Numbered from the stretch's first letter, positions 47,439-55,177 are shown. The stretch is DNA of 55,229 nucleotides from Zemynaea arenosa (GCF_004614185.1 NZ_SPVF01000067.1:1-55229); one strand, 5' to 3'. Numbers and translations: made by a program. The notes: a model not told the origin generated them from the sequence alone.

Positions 47439-47767
47439 TTTTTTTTTGTCTCAGCGCAGAACCTGCGCCAACTTTCGACTGCCTGCCGAGTGGAAAGCAG
47501 CAGCGTAGTGGCGCCGCCCAGAATAAGGGTCGGGCGGTCATCGGCAAGTGGTCCCAAGTCTTGAGCGGAGAGCAGCAGTGTCACCGCAGTGATTTTCAGA
47601 CCAGAACAGGCGCCAACCGTAGCAAGCAATGTTCTCACGGTTTCACCAGTGTCCGGCCATCGTTTGAAGCATGCTGCGGCCACCACGATCGTCAGAAAAA
47701 CAAAGACCGCGAAATACGCGGCCATGCTTCCAAACGAGGGCAGGGCGACGAGTATGGCCGACCTCAT
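47390..47767 (-). pseudogene. Small membrane protein, 3' end replaced by the IS
   Basis: From ATG 47767 the protein has two to three predicted helices (MAAYFAVFVFLTIVVAAACF, TVGACSGLKITAVTLLLSA, TLILGGATTLLL) and a basic tail RRFCAETKKKA. The last ~17 residues (LSPLSVGERSDSRS) are encoded by the IS. Joining the sequence across the IS, with one target copy removed, gives ...AETKKKARWGSGLKSKTRDVLKETSP with a stop at 46321. The topology resembles small phage holin-like proteins, but no family is recognised. It overlaps its upstream partner by ATGA. Confidence 0.55.
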
Positions 47768-47970
47768 GGTGACTTCGCTGTGACGAAACCGATCCAGCTG
47801 CCCAGGGCTAGCCCGGCCAGCAGGCCGGGAACGCCGAAAACGCTGCCGAGTGCGCCTCCGCCGACTGCCGATACGAAGACGGAGTCGAACCGGGAGAAAT
47901 CCGCACGCGGCTCGGCATTGCAACGGTCAAGCGAGACGCTTTTCCTGACAGGCTTGACTTTGACGTTCAT
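47764..47970 (-). CDS. Small glycine-zipper membrane protein (68 aa)
   Basis: 68 residues: a polar N-terminal half with one Cys, then a Gly-rich hydrophobic segment (VSAVGGGALGSVFGVPGLLAGLALGSWIGFV) that could span the membrane. GGAGGGGAGATGAACG gives it a strong ribosome site. Its stop overlaps the next gene's ATG, so the two small membrane proteins form a pair. Function unknown; a phage-derived lysis or stress pair is possible but not shown. Confidence 0.55.
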   Translation of the reverse strand: MNVKVKPVRKSVSLDRCNAEPRADFSRFDSVFVSAVGGGALGSVFGVPGLLAGLALGSWIGFVTAKSP

Positions 47971-48090
47971 CTCCCCTCCTGCATAGAGTAGAAAAACAGC
48001 TTCCTACTTCGCGAGCGGGTCGTCAAGCCGGCACAATTGATCGCATCCAAAACGAAGCGTGCCGTTTTCTGATCCCTTGGTGCTGGACAG

Positions 48091-48924
48091 TCAGAGCAGG
48101 GCGGCGGTGAGGGAGCGCACTTCGTCGGCGGACTCGGCCAGAATGCTGGCGAGGGTGCCTTCGCCGACCACGAAGTCGATGGTCGCTGCCGACTGCGGGC
48201 CAGCCGCGCCGGGGCGCTCATGCAGGGGCGAGGCGACCGGGGCCAGGTCGTTGGCCAGCATCAGGGTGTCGCCCAGGGTTTCCGGGGGCAGGGCGCGCAT
48301 GCCGTTCCACAGCGCCTCCACGGCCTCCAGCACCGCGGCGGGCACCCCGAGTTTCAGCAGCACGGCGCGGCCGATCTCGATCTCGCCGTGCTCGATCCAT
48401 TCCTCCGGATCCCCGTCCAGCAGGCCCGGGAATTCCTCCACGCGCGACAGCAGGTAGAACGCACCCACCTCGTGCACGATGCCTGCGAACAGGGCCGTCT
48501 CCGGGTCCACCTGCGCCACCTTGCGGGCAATGACCTGGGCCAGTGCCGCCACATGGGCCGAGTGCTGCCACAGCTGGTCGGCCTTGGCGCGCAGGGCCGG
48601 GTTGGCAATCTTGCTGTCCAGCTGCCGCACCACCACGGCCGCGACCAGCGCGCCCAGGGTGCGGAAGCCCACCCGTTGCACCGCGCTGCGCACGCTGGTC
48701 ACTTCGTTGCCGGCCCGGTTGTAGGCCACCGAATTGGCCAGCGCTACGGTGCGCGCGGCCAGCACCGGCTCAGCCTGCACCAGGCGGGCGGCGGCCTCGA
48801 TGTGGCAATCGGGATCGTTCAGTGCGCGCTGCAGGGTGAGCGAGGCTTCGACGCTGGTCGGAAAGGCCAGTTCGCCCCGCGCAGCCTGCGCGGCAATCTG
48901 CTTGAATACGTCGGGTCTATCCAT
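48091..48924 (-). CDS. HDOD domain protein
   Basis: 277 residues forming one HDOD domain: FPTSVEASLTLQRALNDPD at the start, VLAARTVALANSVAYNRAG (~52) and VRSAVQRVGFRTLGALVAAV (~78), then a degenerate HD-like SAHVAALAQVIARKV and ALFAGIVHEVGAFYLL (~145). HDOD proteins act as signalling scaffolds in c-di-GMP, motility or stress networks and lack confirmed catalysis. It is monocistronic. Confidence 0.88.
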   Translation of the reverse strand: MDRPDVFKQIAAQAARGELAFPTSVEASLTLQRALNDPDCHIEAAARLVQAEPVLAARTVALANSVAYNRAGNEVTSVRSAVQRVGFRTLGALVAAVVVRQLDSKIANPALRAKADQLWQHSAHVAALAQVIARKVAQVDPETALFAGIVHEVGAFYLLSRVEEFPGLLDGDPEEWIEHGEIEIGRAVLLKLGVPAAVLEAVEALWNGMRALPPETLGDTLMLANDLAPVASPLHERPGAAGPQSAATIDFVVGEGTLASILAESADEVRSLTAALL

Positions 48925-48990
48925 ACGGAAATTATAAACCCGGTTCCATGCTCAAAAACCGGGCAATTGGTGCTGCACGGCATTATTTTT

Positions 48991-49040
48991 GGCTGGGCGG
49001 CACGGCTTCCCCCATAGCGGGGGCCTATGGCCGTGCGGCG
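48991..49040. repeat. Large GC-rich hairpin downstream of the MarR operon
   Basis: GCACGGC...GCCGTGC arms enclose a second stem CCCCC-atagc-GGGGG. It begins right after the stop of the 93-residue gene on the minus strand. No T-run follows on that strand (AGCCAAAAATAATG), so it may be a Rho-type or mRNA-stabilising structure rather than a classic terminator. Confidence 0.5.
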
Positions 49041-49322
49041 TCAGCCGGCGCTGAAGATGGCGTCGTAGCCGTCCTGCGGGCCGTCCGCATCGCTGAGCTC
49101 GTCTTCGAGCCCGATGTCGGTCAGTTCCTCCACCGCGTTCATGAAGTTGTTGGGGCGGGCCGCGCCGATCAGGCGGTAGATCTCGCCCGCCTCGTTGCGC
49201 AGGCCGATCAGCATCTTCTCCTGGCGGACCTCGGCTTCGGGCGCCGCGTCGAGCAGGATGTTGGCGACGATCTGGCGGTCGTACTTGGCTGGTTTCTTAC
49301 CTTCGAGCAGGACGGTTTTCAA
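49041..49322 (-). CDS. Conserved small protein in the marR operon (93 aa)
   Basis: 93 residues, acidic C-terminus (ELTDIGLEDELSDADGPQDGYDAIF), no signal or membrane helix. It opens with MKTVLLEGKKPAKYDRQIVANILLDAAPEAEVRQE. I do not recognise a named domain. Its ATG overlaps the stop of the MarR gene by four bases, so it is coupled to the regulator and might modulate it (inference). Confidence 0.75.
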   Translation of the reverse strand: MKTVLLEGKKPAKYDRQIVANILLDAAPEAEVRQEKMLIGLRNEAGEIYRLIGAARPNNFMNAVEELTDIGLEDELSDADGPQDGYDAIFSAG

Positions 49323-49780
49323 TGGTTTTCCTCTTTTTCTTCATCGGGGTGGGGTGTGTGGGCCAACTGCTCCTTCATGCGCGCCAGGGTCGTTTCGAGT
49401 GCCGCATAGTCGGCCTCGGTGTACGACGCGAACAGGCGCTTGCCGTCCGCGACCACTTTCGGGAACACGTCGTGGAACACCGCGTCGCCGGCCGGCGTCA
49501 GGCGCACGAAGAACGAGCGCTTGTCGTCGCTGCTCTGCGTGCGCGCCACCAGGCCCTTGGCTTCCAGGCGCTCGATCACGCCGGTCAGCGTGCCCTTGGT
49601 GATCAGGGTCTTCTCGCCCAGCTCCTTGTAGCTCATGCCGGGCGTGTTGCCGAGGGTGGCGATGATGTCGAACTGCGCGTGGGTCAGGCCACTGCGCCGC
49701 ACCGACACGCCCGAAAAGCGTTCGAAGCCCTGCATGCACTCGGCCAGCAGGCGGACACTTTTTAAGTACCGTTCACCCAT
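49319..49780 (-). CDS. MarR family transcriptional regulator
   Basis: 153 residues with the winged helix of MarR: AQFDIIATLGNTPGMSYKELGEKTLITKGTLTGVIERLEAKGLVARTQSSDDKRSFFVRLTPAG (~38-100), including the recognition helix and the DDKR wing. It would act as a dimer on a nearby palindrome. It is divergent from the EamA exporter (117-base gap), a usual arrangement for a MarR repressor and its target transporter. Confidence 0.92.
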   Translation of the reverse strand: MGERYLKSVRLLAECMQGFERFSGVSVRRSGLTHAQFDIIATLGNTPGMSYKELGEKTLITKGTLTGVIERLEAKGLVARTQSSDDKRSFFVRLTPAGDAVFHDVFPKVVADGKRLFASYTEADYAALETTLARMKEQLAHTPHPDEEKEENH

Positions 49781-49897
49781 AGTTCACAGATTATAGCGGT
49801 CCACGCCATTTTGCTGCCGGTGATACCATTGCCGGTCTTGCCAGACGCGTCAGCGCGGCGATCCTTCAACATCAAAGCGACATCCGAAAGCCAGTTC

Positions 49898-50812
49898 ATG
49901 ACCCAGCACCTGCGCGGCATCCTCGCCCTCCTGCTCGTGACCATTGTGTGGGGCACCACCTTCCCGGCGATGAAGGACCTGACCGTCCACTTCTCGGCGG
50001 CGTGGATCGTGTTCGTGCGCTTTGCCATCGCCAGCGTGCTGCTGCTGCCGTTCCTGGTGCGGGGCACGCGGCGCGACATCGTCAACGGCGCGGTGCTCGG
50101 ACTGCTGCTGTACCTGTGTTATGCCCTCCAGGTCGAGGGGCTGGCCCTGACCAGCTCCAACCGCAACGCCTTCATCACGGGCCTGAACTGCGTGTTCGTG
50201 CCGCTGATCGGCGTGTTCCTCGGGCGCGGCGTGGAAAAGCGCATCGTGCTGGCGCTGGTGCTCTCGGTGCTGGGGCTTGCGGCCCTGTGCTGGGACGGCG
50301 GGCGCTGGACCTTCGGCGATACCCTGTCGCTGGCTTGCGCGGTCAGCTACGGGTTCTACATCCGCATGATGGCCACCCGCACGCAGCAGGCCACCAGCCT
50401 GATGACGCTGACCGCCGCGCAGATCGTGACGGTGTGCGTGTGCGCGGCCGTGTGGCTGCTGCTGCACGAAGTGCCGCGCACCCCGGTCGACCTGCCTAAT
50501 GACTACAACGACTACTGGGAATACATCGGCCGCAGCCTCGCGCAGCACTGGCTCAACTTCGCCTGGCTGGGCGTGATCTGCACCGCGGCCATCATCTCGC
50601 TGCAAAGCTGGGGCCAGCGCCACACCACGGCCAACGAGGCGGCCGTGATGTACGCCTTCGAGCCGGGAGCGGCCGCCGTCTTCGGCTACTTCTGGATCAA
50701 CGAGACCCTGACGGCCCGCGGCTGGCTCGGCGCGGCCCTGCTGATCTCCGGTATGATAGTCAGCCAATGGAATACCGAGAGCCGTCCAGCGGCCAGCCTC
50801 GCTCCCGAATGA
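49898..50812 (+). CDS. EamA/DMT family transporter
   Basis: 304 residues, ten predicted helices in two EamA halves: LLVTIVWGTTFPAMKDLTVHFSAAWIVFVRFAIASVLLLPFL at the start and EAAVMYAFEPGAAAVFGYFWINETLTARGWLGAALLISGMIV at the end. A hydrophilic insert (VPRTPVDLPNDYNDYWEYIG, ~200-220) interrupts the second half. Probably an exporter of amino acids or other metabolites. Start 49898 was chosen over the 49811 ATG, whose extension is polar and overlaps the MarR promoter region. The GlxA-type regulator follows by 19 bases. Confidence 0.88.
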   Translation: MTQHLRGILALLLVTIVWGTTFPAMKDLTVHFSAAWIVFVRFAIASVLLLPFLVRGTRRDIVNGAVLGLLLYLCYALQVEGLALTSSNRNAFITGLNCVFVPLIGVFLGRGVEKRIVLALVLSVLGLAALCWDGGRWTFGDTLSLACAVSYGFYIRMMATRTQQATSLMTLTAAQIVTVCVCAAVWLLLHEVPRTPVDLPNDYNDYWEYIGRSLAQHWLNFAWLGVICTAAIISLQSWGQRHTTANEAAVMYAFEPGAAAVFGYFWINETLTARGWLGAALLISGMIVSQWNTESRPAASLAPE

Positions 50813-50831
50813 GCCTTCCTTCCCATCCCTG

Positions 50832-51788
50832 TTGACGACCGTGCGGCCTGACGATATCGCGCTGCTGGCGCAGGAACGTCCGCTGCGTGTCCTGCTCGTG
50901 CATGCCGGCGAGGCGGATGCGCTGACCTGGTCCGGCGTGTACCAGCCCTTGCGCATGGCGGCCAAGCTGCTCGGGCCCGAGCGGCTGCACGTGGACGTGC
51001 GCAGTCCCGACAAATTCGCCGCCGACGCCCCGCGCCATCACTGGCACCTGGTGCTGCTGGTGGCCGACGAGGCGCAGGCCGCGCTGCGCCCCCCGCAGCT
51101 GCGCGCCATCGTGGACCGCTGCCGCGCCGCGCCGTTCTGGGGTGGCGTGGGTGCGGGCGTGCTGTGGCTGGCCGACAGCGGCGCCTTGAATGGCGCGCGC
51201 ACCGCGCTGCCCTGGTCCCTCTACGCGGACGTGGACACCGTGGCCGATCACGCGATCTTCACGCCGCACCTGTTCGAGGTGGATGGCCACCGGCTGACAT
51301 GCTGCGGCGGCGCCGCGTCGATCGATTTTGCGTTGACCCTGGTGGAGTCGCTGTTCGGCGCGGGCGTGCAGGCGCAGATCAAGGAGGCCTTGTGCGTGGA
51401 CCGTGTGCGCGGCCCGCAGGAGCGCCAGCGGGTGGCGCTGCAGGCCCGCTTCGGCACCCTGCAGCCGAAGCTGACGGAGGCCGTGACGCTGATGGAAGCG
51501 AACATCGAAGAGCCCTTGTCGACCGACGACATCGCGCAGCTGGTCGGCATTTCGCGGCGGCAGCTGGAGCGGCTGTTCAAGCAGTACCTCGATTCGCTGC
51601 CCTCGCGCTACTACCTCGAACTGCGCCTCAAGCGCGCCCGCCAGCTGCTGCGCGACACCAGCCACTCGATCGTGCAGGTCGGCCTGATGTGCGGCTTCTC
51701 CTCCGGCTCCCACTTCTCCACCGCCTTCGGCCAGCTGTTCGGCAACACCCCCCGCGAAGAGCGCCAGCGCAAGCTCGCCGGCCAGTAA
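50832..51788 (+). CDS. GlxA/AraC family transcriptional regulator
   Basis: About 318 residues. An N-terminal DJ-1/PfpI-like domain (LRVLLVHAGEADALTWSGVYQPLRMAAKLLG ... RCRAAPFWGGVGAGVLWLADSG) is followed by a C-terminal AraC double HTH (STDDIAQLVGISRRQLERLFKQYL and IVQVGLMCGFSSGSHFSTAFGQLFGNTP). Pseudomonas ArgR, the activator of arginine catabolism, has this architecture. No ATG lies near the N-terminus: the start is probably TTG 50832 or GTG 50841, without a clear ribosome site. It may be translated by coupling to the EamA gene. Confidence 0.82.
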   Translation: MTTVRPDDIALLAQERPLRVLLVHAGEADALTWSGVYQPLRMAAKLLGPERLHVDVRSPDKFAADAPRHHWHLVLLVADEAQAALRPPQLRAIVDRCRAAPFWGGVGAGVLWLADSGALNGARTALPWSLYADVDTVADHAIFTPHLFEVDGHRLTCCGGAASIDFALTLVESLFGAGVQAQIKEALCVDRVRGPQERQRVALQARFGTLQPKLTEAVTLMEANIEEPLSTDDIAQLVGISRRQLERLFKQYLDSLPSRYYLELRLKRARQLLRDTSHSIVQVGLMCGFSSGSHFSTAFGQLFGNTPREERQRKLAGQ

Positions 51789-51808
51789 CGCCGCGCGCCC
51801 GAGCCGAT

Positions 51809-51958
51809 TCCTACCCCTCTACGCCGGGGTACGTCCCCAAGTGTTTCGGCGGGGCGGCTGGCGTCACATTTCGGCGCCCTTTGCGGCGGACGCGCTATGT
51901 GCGGGCTGTGGGAAAGATCCGGAGCGGCGGGGCGGAAAGCGGGAAAGAGGGGTAGGAA
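51809..51958. repeat. 150-bp segment bounded by perfect 13-bp inverted repeats
   Basis: TTCCTACCCCTCT at 51809-51821 is exactly complementary to AGAGGGGTAGGAA at 51946-51958. The inner 124 bases are GC-rich, carry a GGGG-TACGT-CCCC mini-hairpin and have no convincing ORF. The segment fills most of the 223-base gap between the AraC-type regulator and the Nudix gene. It could be a small non-autonomous element or a long-range hairpin. No clear target duplication is seen. Confidence 0.55.
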
Positions 51959-52011
51959 GCAGAACCGCGTCCGTGGCGGCACGTTCTACGCGGTTCGGCT
52001 TGGCTGGCGGG

Positions 52012-52947
52012 TCAGGTGGCGGGCGGGATGTCAAGCATCGAGGTGAAGACCTGCTTGCCCAGGCTGCGGGCGGTTTCCGCCATCAGGTCGGCGCCGGACG
52101 AGGCGCCGCCGATGCGCAGGACGGCGTCGCAGCGGGACAGCAGGCGCTGGGCGTGGGGATGGAACAAGGCGTCGTAGATGGCGTCGCCGTCGGCGCGCGA
52201 ACCGGCCAGGCGCACGGTCGGCAGGGCGAGCCATTCGCCCAGAACGGGCAGGTGTCCGGCCTCGTACAGCGGCAGCACGCAGGCCTCCATGGCCTCGACA
52301 TTGCGCGCGATGAGGGCGGGATCGCCGCCGGTGCCGGAGCGGTATGGGCCGGCAATCAGGATCATCATCGCGCGCGGGGCGAACAGGTGCTGGGCGGCGT
52401 ACTGCAGCAGCAGCACCGTCTTCCCATCGACGATGCCGCTGCCGATCATGCCCAGCGCCGCGTCGATCCCCAACTCCAGCACGTCCAGGTCTTCGCCTTC
52501 CTCCGCGATGCCGCCGCCCGCGCTCACGCGGTCCTGTGCCTCGTACTCGGCCACGAAGAAGTGCAGCCGCTCGGTCACGCTGCCGGGGCTCATGAACAAG
52601 TCCCACAGCCGCCGCACCGCGCCCACCCGGTAGCCCGTCTCCTCCTCGACTTCCGCCCGGATGCGCTCCTCGGGCGCGGCTCCGTCGAGCAGCCCCGCCG
52701 CGGTCTCGATCAGGTACCCGTCATGCCCGTTCACCCACGCGGGCAGACGGAACTGGCGCGTCAGCACCACGCTGCGCCGCGCGCGGTTGTACAGCAGCAG
52801 GGTGGCCCCATTGCCCCGGTCATAGGTCTCGCGCGTCTGCTCCACACGCACCCCGTCGCGGCCGGGCAGGGCGAAGGTCGTCTTCTTCAACACGCCCCAG
52901 TCATCCGACAGCAGTTCCACATTCCTGATCTCTACCAAAGCTTTCAC
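52012..52947 (-). CDS. NudK-like Nudix hydrolase fused to a DUF4406/deoxyribosyltransferase-like domain
   Basis: 311 residues. Residues ~1-190 resemble E. coli NudK (GDP-mannose hydrolase): AGLLDG...AEVEEETGYRVG is the Nudix box, followed by LFMSPGSVTERLHFFVAEYEAQDRVSAGGGI and GKTVLLLQYAAQHL. Residues ~193-305 (MMILIAGPYRSGTGGDPALIARN ... LGEWLALP ... CDAVLRIGGASSGADLM) look like the DUF4406/nucleoside 2-deoxyribosyltransferase fold. The start is GTG 52947 with GGAG upstream. It is divergent from the DeoR gene. Confidence 0.85.
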   Translation of the reverse strand: MKALVEIRNVELLSDDWGVLKKTTFALPGRDGVRVEQTRETYDRGNGATLLLYNRARRSVVLTRQFRLPAWVNGHDGYLIETAAGLLDGAAPEERIRAEVEEETGYRVGAVRRLWDLFMSPGSVTERLHFFVAEYEAQDRVSAGGGIAEEGEDLDVLELGIDAALGMIGSGIVDGKTVLLLQYAAQHLFAPRAMMILIAGPYRSGTGGDPALIARNVEAMEACVLPLYEAGHLPVLGEWLALPTVRLAGSRADGDAIYDALFHPHAQRLLSRCDAVLRIGGASSGADLMAETARSLGKQVFTSMLDIPPAT

Positions 52948-52969
52948 GAAATCTCCAATTCATGCAATT

Positions 52970-52998
52970 TCGTGTAAACTATCGTGCATGATCGTGCA
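52970..52998. promoter_or_regulatory. Repeated TCGTG(C/T)A half-sites upstream of the DeoR-family gene
   Basis: TTCGTGTA (52969-52976), ATCGTGCA (52981-52988) and ATCGTGCA (52991-52998) lie between the divergent Nudix and DeoR genes. The last two are spaced exactly 10 bases apart, one helical turn. The complementary motif TGCACG recurs upstream of the aminotransferase, so this is probably an autoregulatory operator. Confidence 0.55.
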
Positions 52999-53016
52999 AT
53001 GTCAAGGACAACCCGC

Positions 53017-53778
53017 ATGCTGACCCGCCAGCGCAAGCAGCACCTCCTCGACCTCCTCAAGCGCGACGGCCGCCTGGTCGCCCGCCAGCTGAGCGAGGAA
53101 TTGAACGTCTCCGAGGACACCATCCGCCGCGACCTGCGCGAGATGGCGCGCGACGGCCTGCTCCAGCGCGTGCACGGCGGCGCACTGCCCGCCAGCCCGG
53201 CGCTCGGCAACTTCACCGCACGCCAGGACATCGCCACCGATGACAAAGCCGCCATCGGCCGCGCCGCCGCTGCCATGGTCCAGCCGGGGCAGGTGATCTT
53301 CGTGGACGGCGGCACCACCTGCGCCCAGCTGGTGCGGGCCCTGCCGCGCCACCTGCAGGCCACCGTGGTCACCCACAGCCCGTCCATCGCCATGGAGCTG
53401 ATGGGCCATCCGGCCATCGAGGTCGTGATGCTGGGCGGCCGCCTGTTCCGCCACTCGATGGTCAACGTGGGCGCCGGCACCATCGAGCAGATCGCGCAGA
53501 TCCGCGCCGACACTTACTTCATGGGCGTCACCAGCGTGCACCCGGACACCGGCCTGTCCACCGGCGATTACGAAGAAGCGTGCGTGAAGCGCGCCCTGTG
53601 CCGCGCCGCCGCCGAGACTATCGTGCTGGCCTCCTCCGAAAAACTGGGCACCGCCGCGCCCTACAAGGTGGTAGGCCTGCAGGATGTCAGCGGCATCGTG
53701 CTTCCCGCCGGCGCCCCGGACGAGCTCACCCAGCCATTGCACGACCGCGGGCTTGCGTTGACCTTCGCGGAGGCATAA
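53017..53778 (+). CDS. DeoR/GlpR family transcriptional regulator
   Basis: 253 residues. The DeoR-type HTH (QRKQHLLDLLKRDGRLVARQLSEELNVSEDTIRRDLREMARDGLLQRVHGGAL) is followed by a sugar-isomerase-like sensor domain (IFVDGGTTCAQLVRAL, MLGGRLFRHSMVNVGAGTIEQI, TYFMGVTSVHPDTGLSTGDYEEACVKRAL). Start 53017 has AAGGA nine bases upstream and begins at the HTH. Longer starts at 52999 (ATG) or 52984 (GTG) run through the candidate operator. It probably controls itself and the aminotransferase downstream. Confidence 0.9.
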   Translation: MLTRQRKQHLLDLLKRDGRLVARQLSEELNVSEDTIRRDLREMARDGLLQRVHGGALPASPALGNFTARQDIATDDKAAIGRAAAAMVQPGQVIFVDGGTTCAQLVRALPRHLQATVVTHSPSIAMELMGHPAIEVVMLGGRLFRHSMVNVGAGTIEQIAQIRADTYFMGVTSVHPDTGLSTGDYEEACVKRALCRAAAETIVLASSEKLGTAAPYKVVGLQDVSGIVLPAGAPDELTQPLHDRGLALTFAEA

Positions 53779-53789
53779 ATCCGCGGGCA

Positions 53790-53811
53790 TGCACGTTCGA
53801 CAACACGTGCA
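53790..53811. promoter_or_regulatory. Inverted repeat upstream of the aminotransferase, probable regulator site
   Basis: TGCACGT-N8-ACGTGCA, a perfect seven-base inverted repeat. It carries the same CGTGCA half-site as the DeoR leader and is centred about 65 bases upstream of the -10 box at 53863, a position more usual for an activator or a looping repressor. Confidence 0.6.
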
Positions 53812-53862
53812 AAACTGAAAATGCCTGTCGCCATTTCAAAAGAATCCCGCAGATGCGTTTCC

Positions 53863-53868
53863 TATAAT
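53863..53868 (+). promoter_or_regulatory. Consensus -10 box of the aminotransferase gene
   Basis: A perfect TATAAT lies 41 bases before the ATG, with no good -35 box at 16-18 bases upstream. A strong -10 with a weak -35 fits a regulated promoter served by the upstream inverted repeat. Confidence 0.5.
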
Positions 53869-53909
53869 GGCCCGACCATTGATCAACCTGAAATGGATGA
53901 GGAAGCCCC

Positions 53910-55163
53910 ATGACCGCAATGCTCGATTCCAGCGCCACCACCCGCCCTGTCTCCCGGCAGACTTTCGACGAAGTCATCGTCCCCACCTATGCGCCGGCGG
54001 CCATGATCCTCGTGCGCGGCAAGGGCCTCGAGCTGTGGGACCAGGACGACAAGCGCTACCTGGACTTCACCAGCGGGATCGCGGTCTCCGCCCTGGGCCA
54101 CTGCCCGGACGCCGTGGTGCACGCGCTGACCGAGCAGGCCCACAAGGTCTGGCACCTCTCCAACGCCTACACCAATGAGCAGGTGCTGCGCCTCGGCCTC
54201 GCCCTGACCGAAGCCACCTTCGCCGACCGCGCCTTCTTCTGCAACTCCGGCGCGGAAGCCAACGAAGCAGCCCTCAAGCTGGCCCGCAAGTACGGCCACG
54301 AGAAATTCGGCGCCCACAAGTCGCGCATCGTGTCCTGCCTGTCCTCGTTCCACGGCCGCACCCTGTTTACCGTGTCCGTCGGCGGCCAGCCGAAGTACAC
54401 CGAAGGCTTCGAGCCGCTGCCGCCGAACATCGACCATATCAAGTACAACGACATCGAATCCGCGCGCGCCGCGATCGGTGACGACGTCTGCGCCGTGATC
54501 GTGGAGCCGATCCAGGGCGAGGGCGGCGTGATCCCGGGCGACACCGCCTTCCTGAAGGAGCTGCGCGCGCTGTGCGACAAGACCGGCGCCCTGCTGATCT
54601 TCGACGAAGTGCAATCCGGCGTGGGCCGCACCGGCGCCCTGTACGCCTACATGAACCATGGCGTGACCCCGGACATCCTGACCTCGGCGAAAGCACTGGG
54701 CAACGGCTACCCGATCGGCGCCATGCTGACCACCAACGACATCGCCAAGCATTTCGGCGTCGGCTCGCACGGCACCACCTACGGCGGCAACCCGCTGGCG
54801 GCTACCGTCGCGCTGAAGGTCATCGAGACCGTGAACCAGCCGGCCTTCCTGGCCCGCGTGCGTGAAGCGGCCGACAAGATCGTCGCCAACCTGCGCAAGC
54901 TGAAGGCCGACTACCCCGAGGTATTCGGCGAGCCGCGCAACGCCGGCCTGCTGATTGGCCTGCCCCTGGCCGATGCCTACAAGGGCCGCGCCAAGGACTT
55001 CACCAAGGCGGCTGAAGCCCTCGGCCTGATGCTGCTGGTGGCCGGCCCGGACGTGATCCGCATGGCCCCCGCGCTGGTGGTGACCGACGAGCAGATCGCC
55101 GAAGCCGACGCGCTGCTGCGCAAGGCCATCGACGCGGTGCTGGCCCCGGCCTCCGCCAAGTAA
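53910..55163 (+). CDS. argD: Acetylornithine/succinylornithine-type aminotransferase (class III, PLP)
   Basis: 417 residues. PLP enzyme of the ArgD/AstC branch: LDFTSGIAVSALGHCPD near the start, FFCNSGAEANEAALKLARKYG (~107), SSFHGRT, VEPIQGEGGVIPG (~194), LIFDEVQSGVGRTGALYAY (~230) and the PLP Lys in TSAKALGNGYPIGAM (~258). It interconverts N-acetylornithine (or succinylornithine) with its semialdehyde. A catabolic AstC role is possible given the arginine-type regulator architecture nearby, but unproven. GAGGA precedes the ATG. Confidence 0.9.
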   Translation: MTAMLDSSATTRPVSRQTFDEVIVPTYAPAAMILVRGKGLELWDQDDKRYLDFTSGIAVSALGHCPDAVVHALTEQAHKVWHLSNAYTNEQVLRLGLALTEATFADRAFFCNSGAEANEAALKLARKYGHEKFGAHKSRIVSCLSSFHGRTLFTVSVGGQPKYTEGFEPLPPNIDHIKYNDIESARAAIGDDVCAVIVEPIQGEGGVIPGDTAFLKELRALCDKTGALLIFDEVQSGVGRTGALYAYMNHGVTPDILTSAKALGNGYPIGAMLTTNDIAKHFGVGSHGTTYGGNPLAATVALKVIETVNQPAFLARVREAADKIVANLRKLKADYPEVFGEPRNAGLLIGLPLADAYKGRAKDFTKAAEALGLMLLVAGPDVIRMAPALVVTDEQIAEADALLRKAIDAVLAPASAK

Positions 55164-55177
55164 GCGGGCTTCCGGTG

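Noticed and set aside
47967..48221. 84-residue minus-strand ORF between the HDOD gene and the small membrane pair
   Set aside because: It overlaps the HDOD C-terminus in another frame and shows Arg/Pro/Ser shadow composition without a ribosome site.
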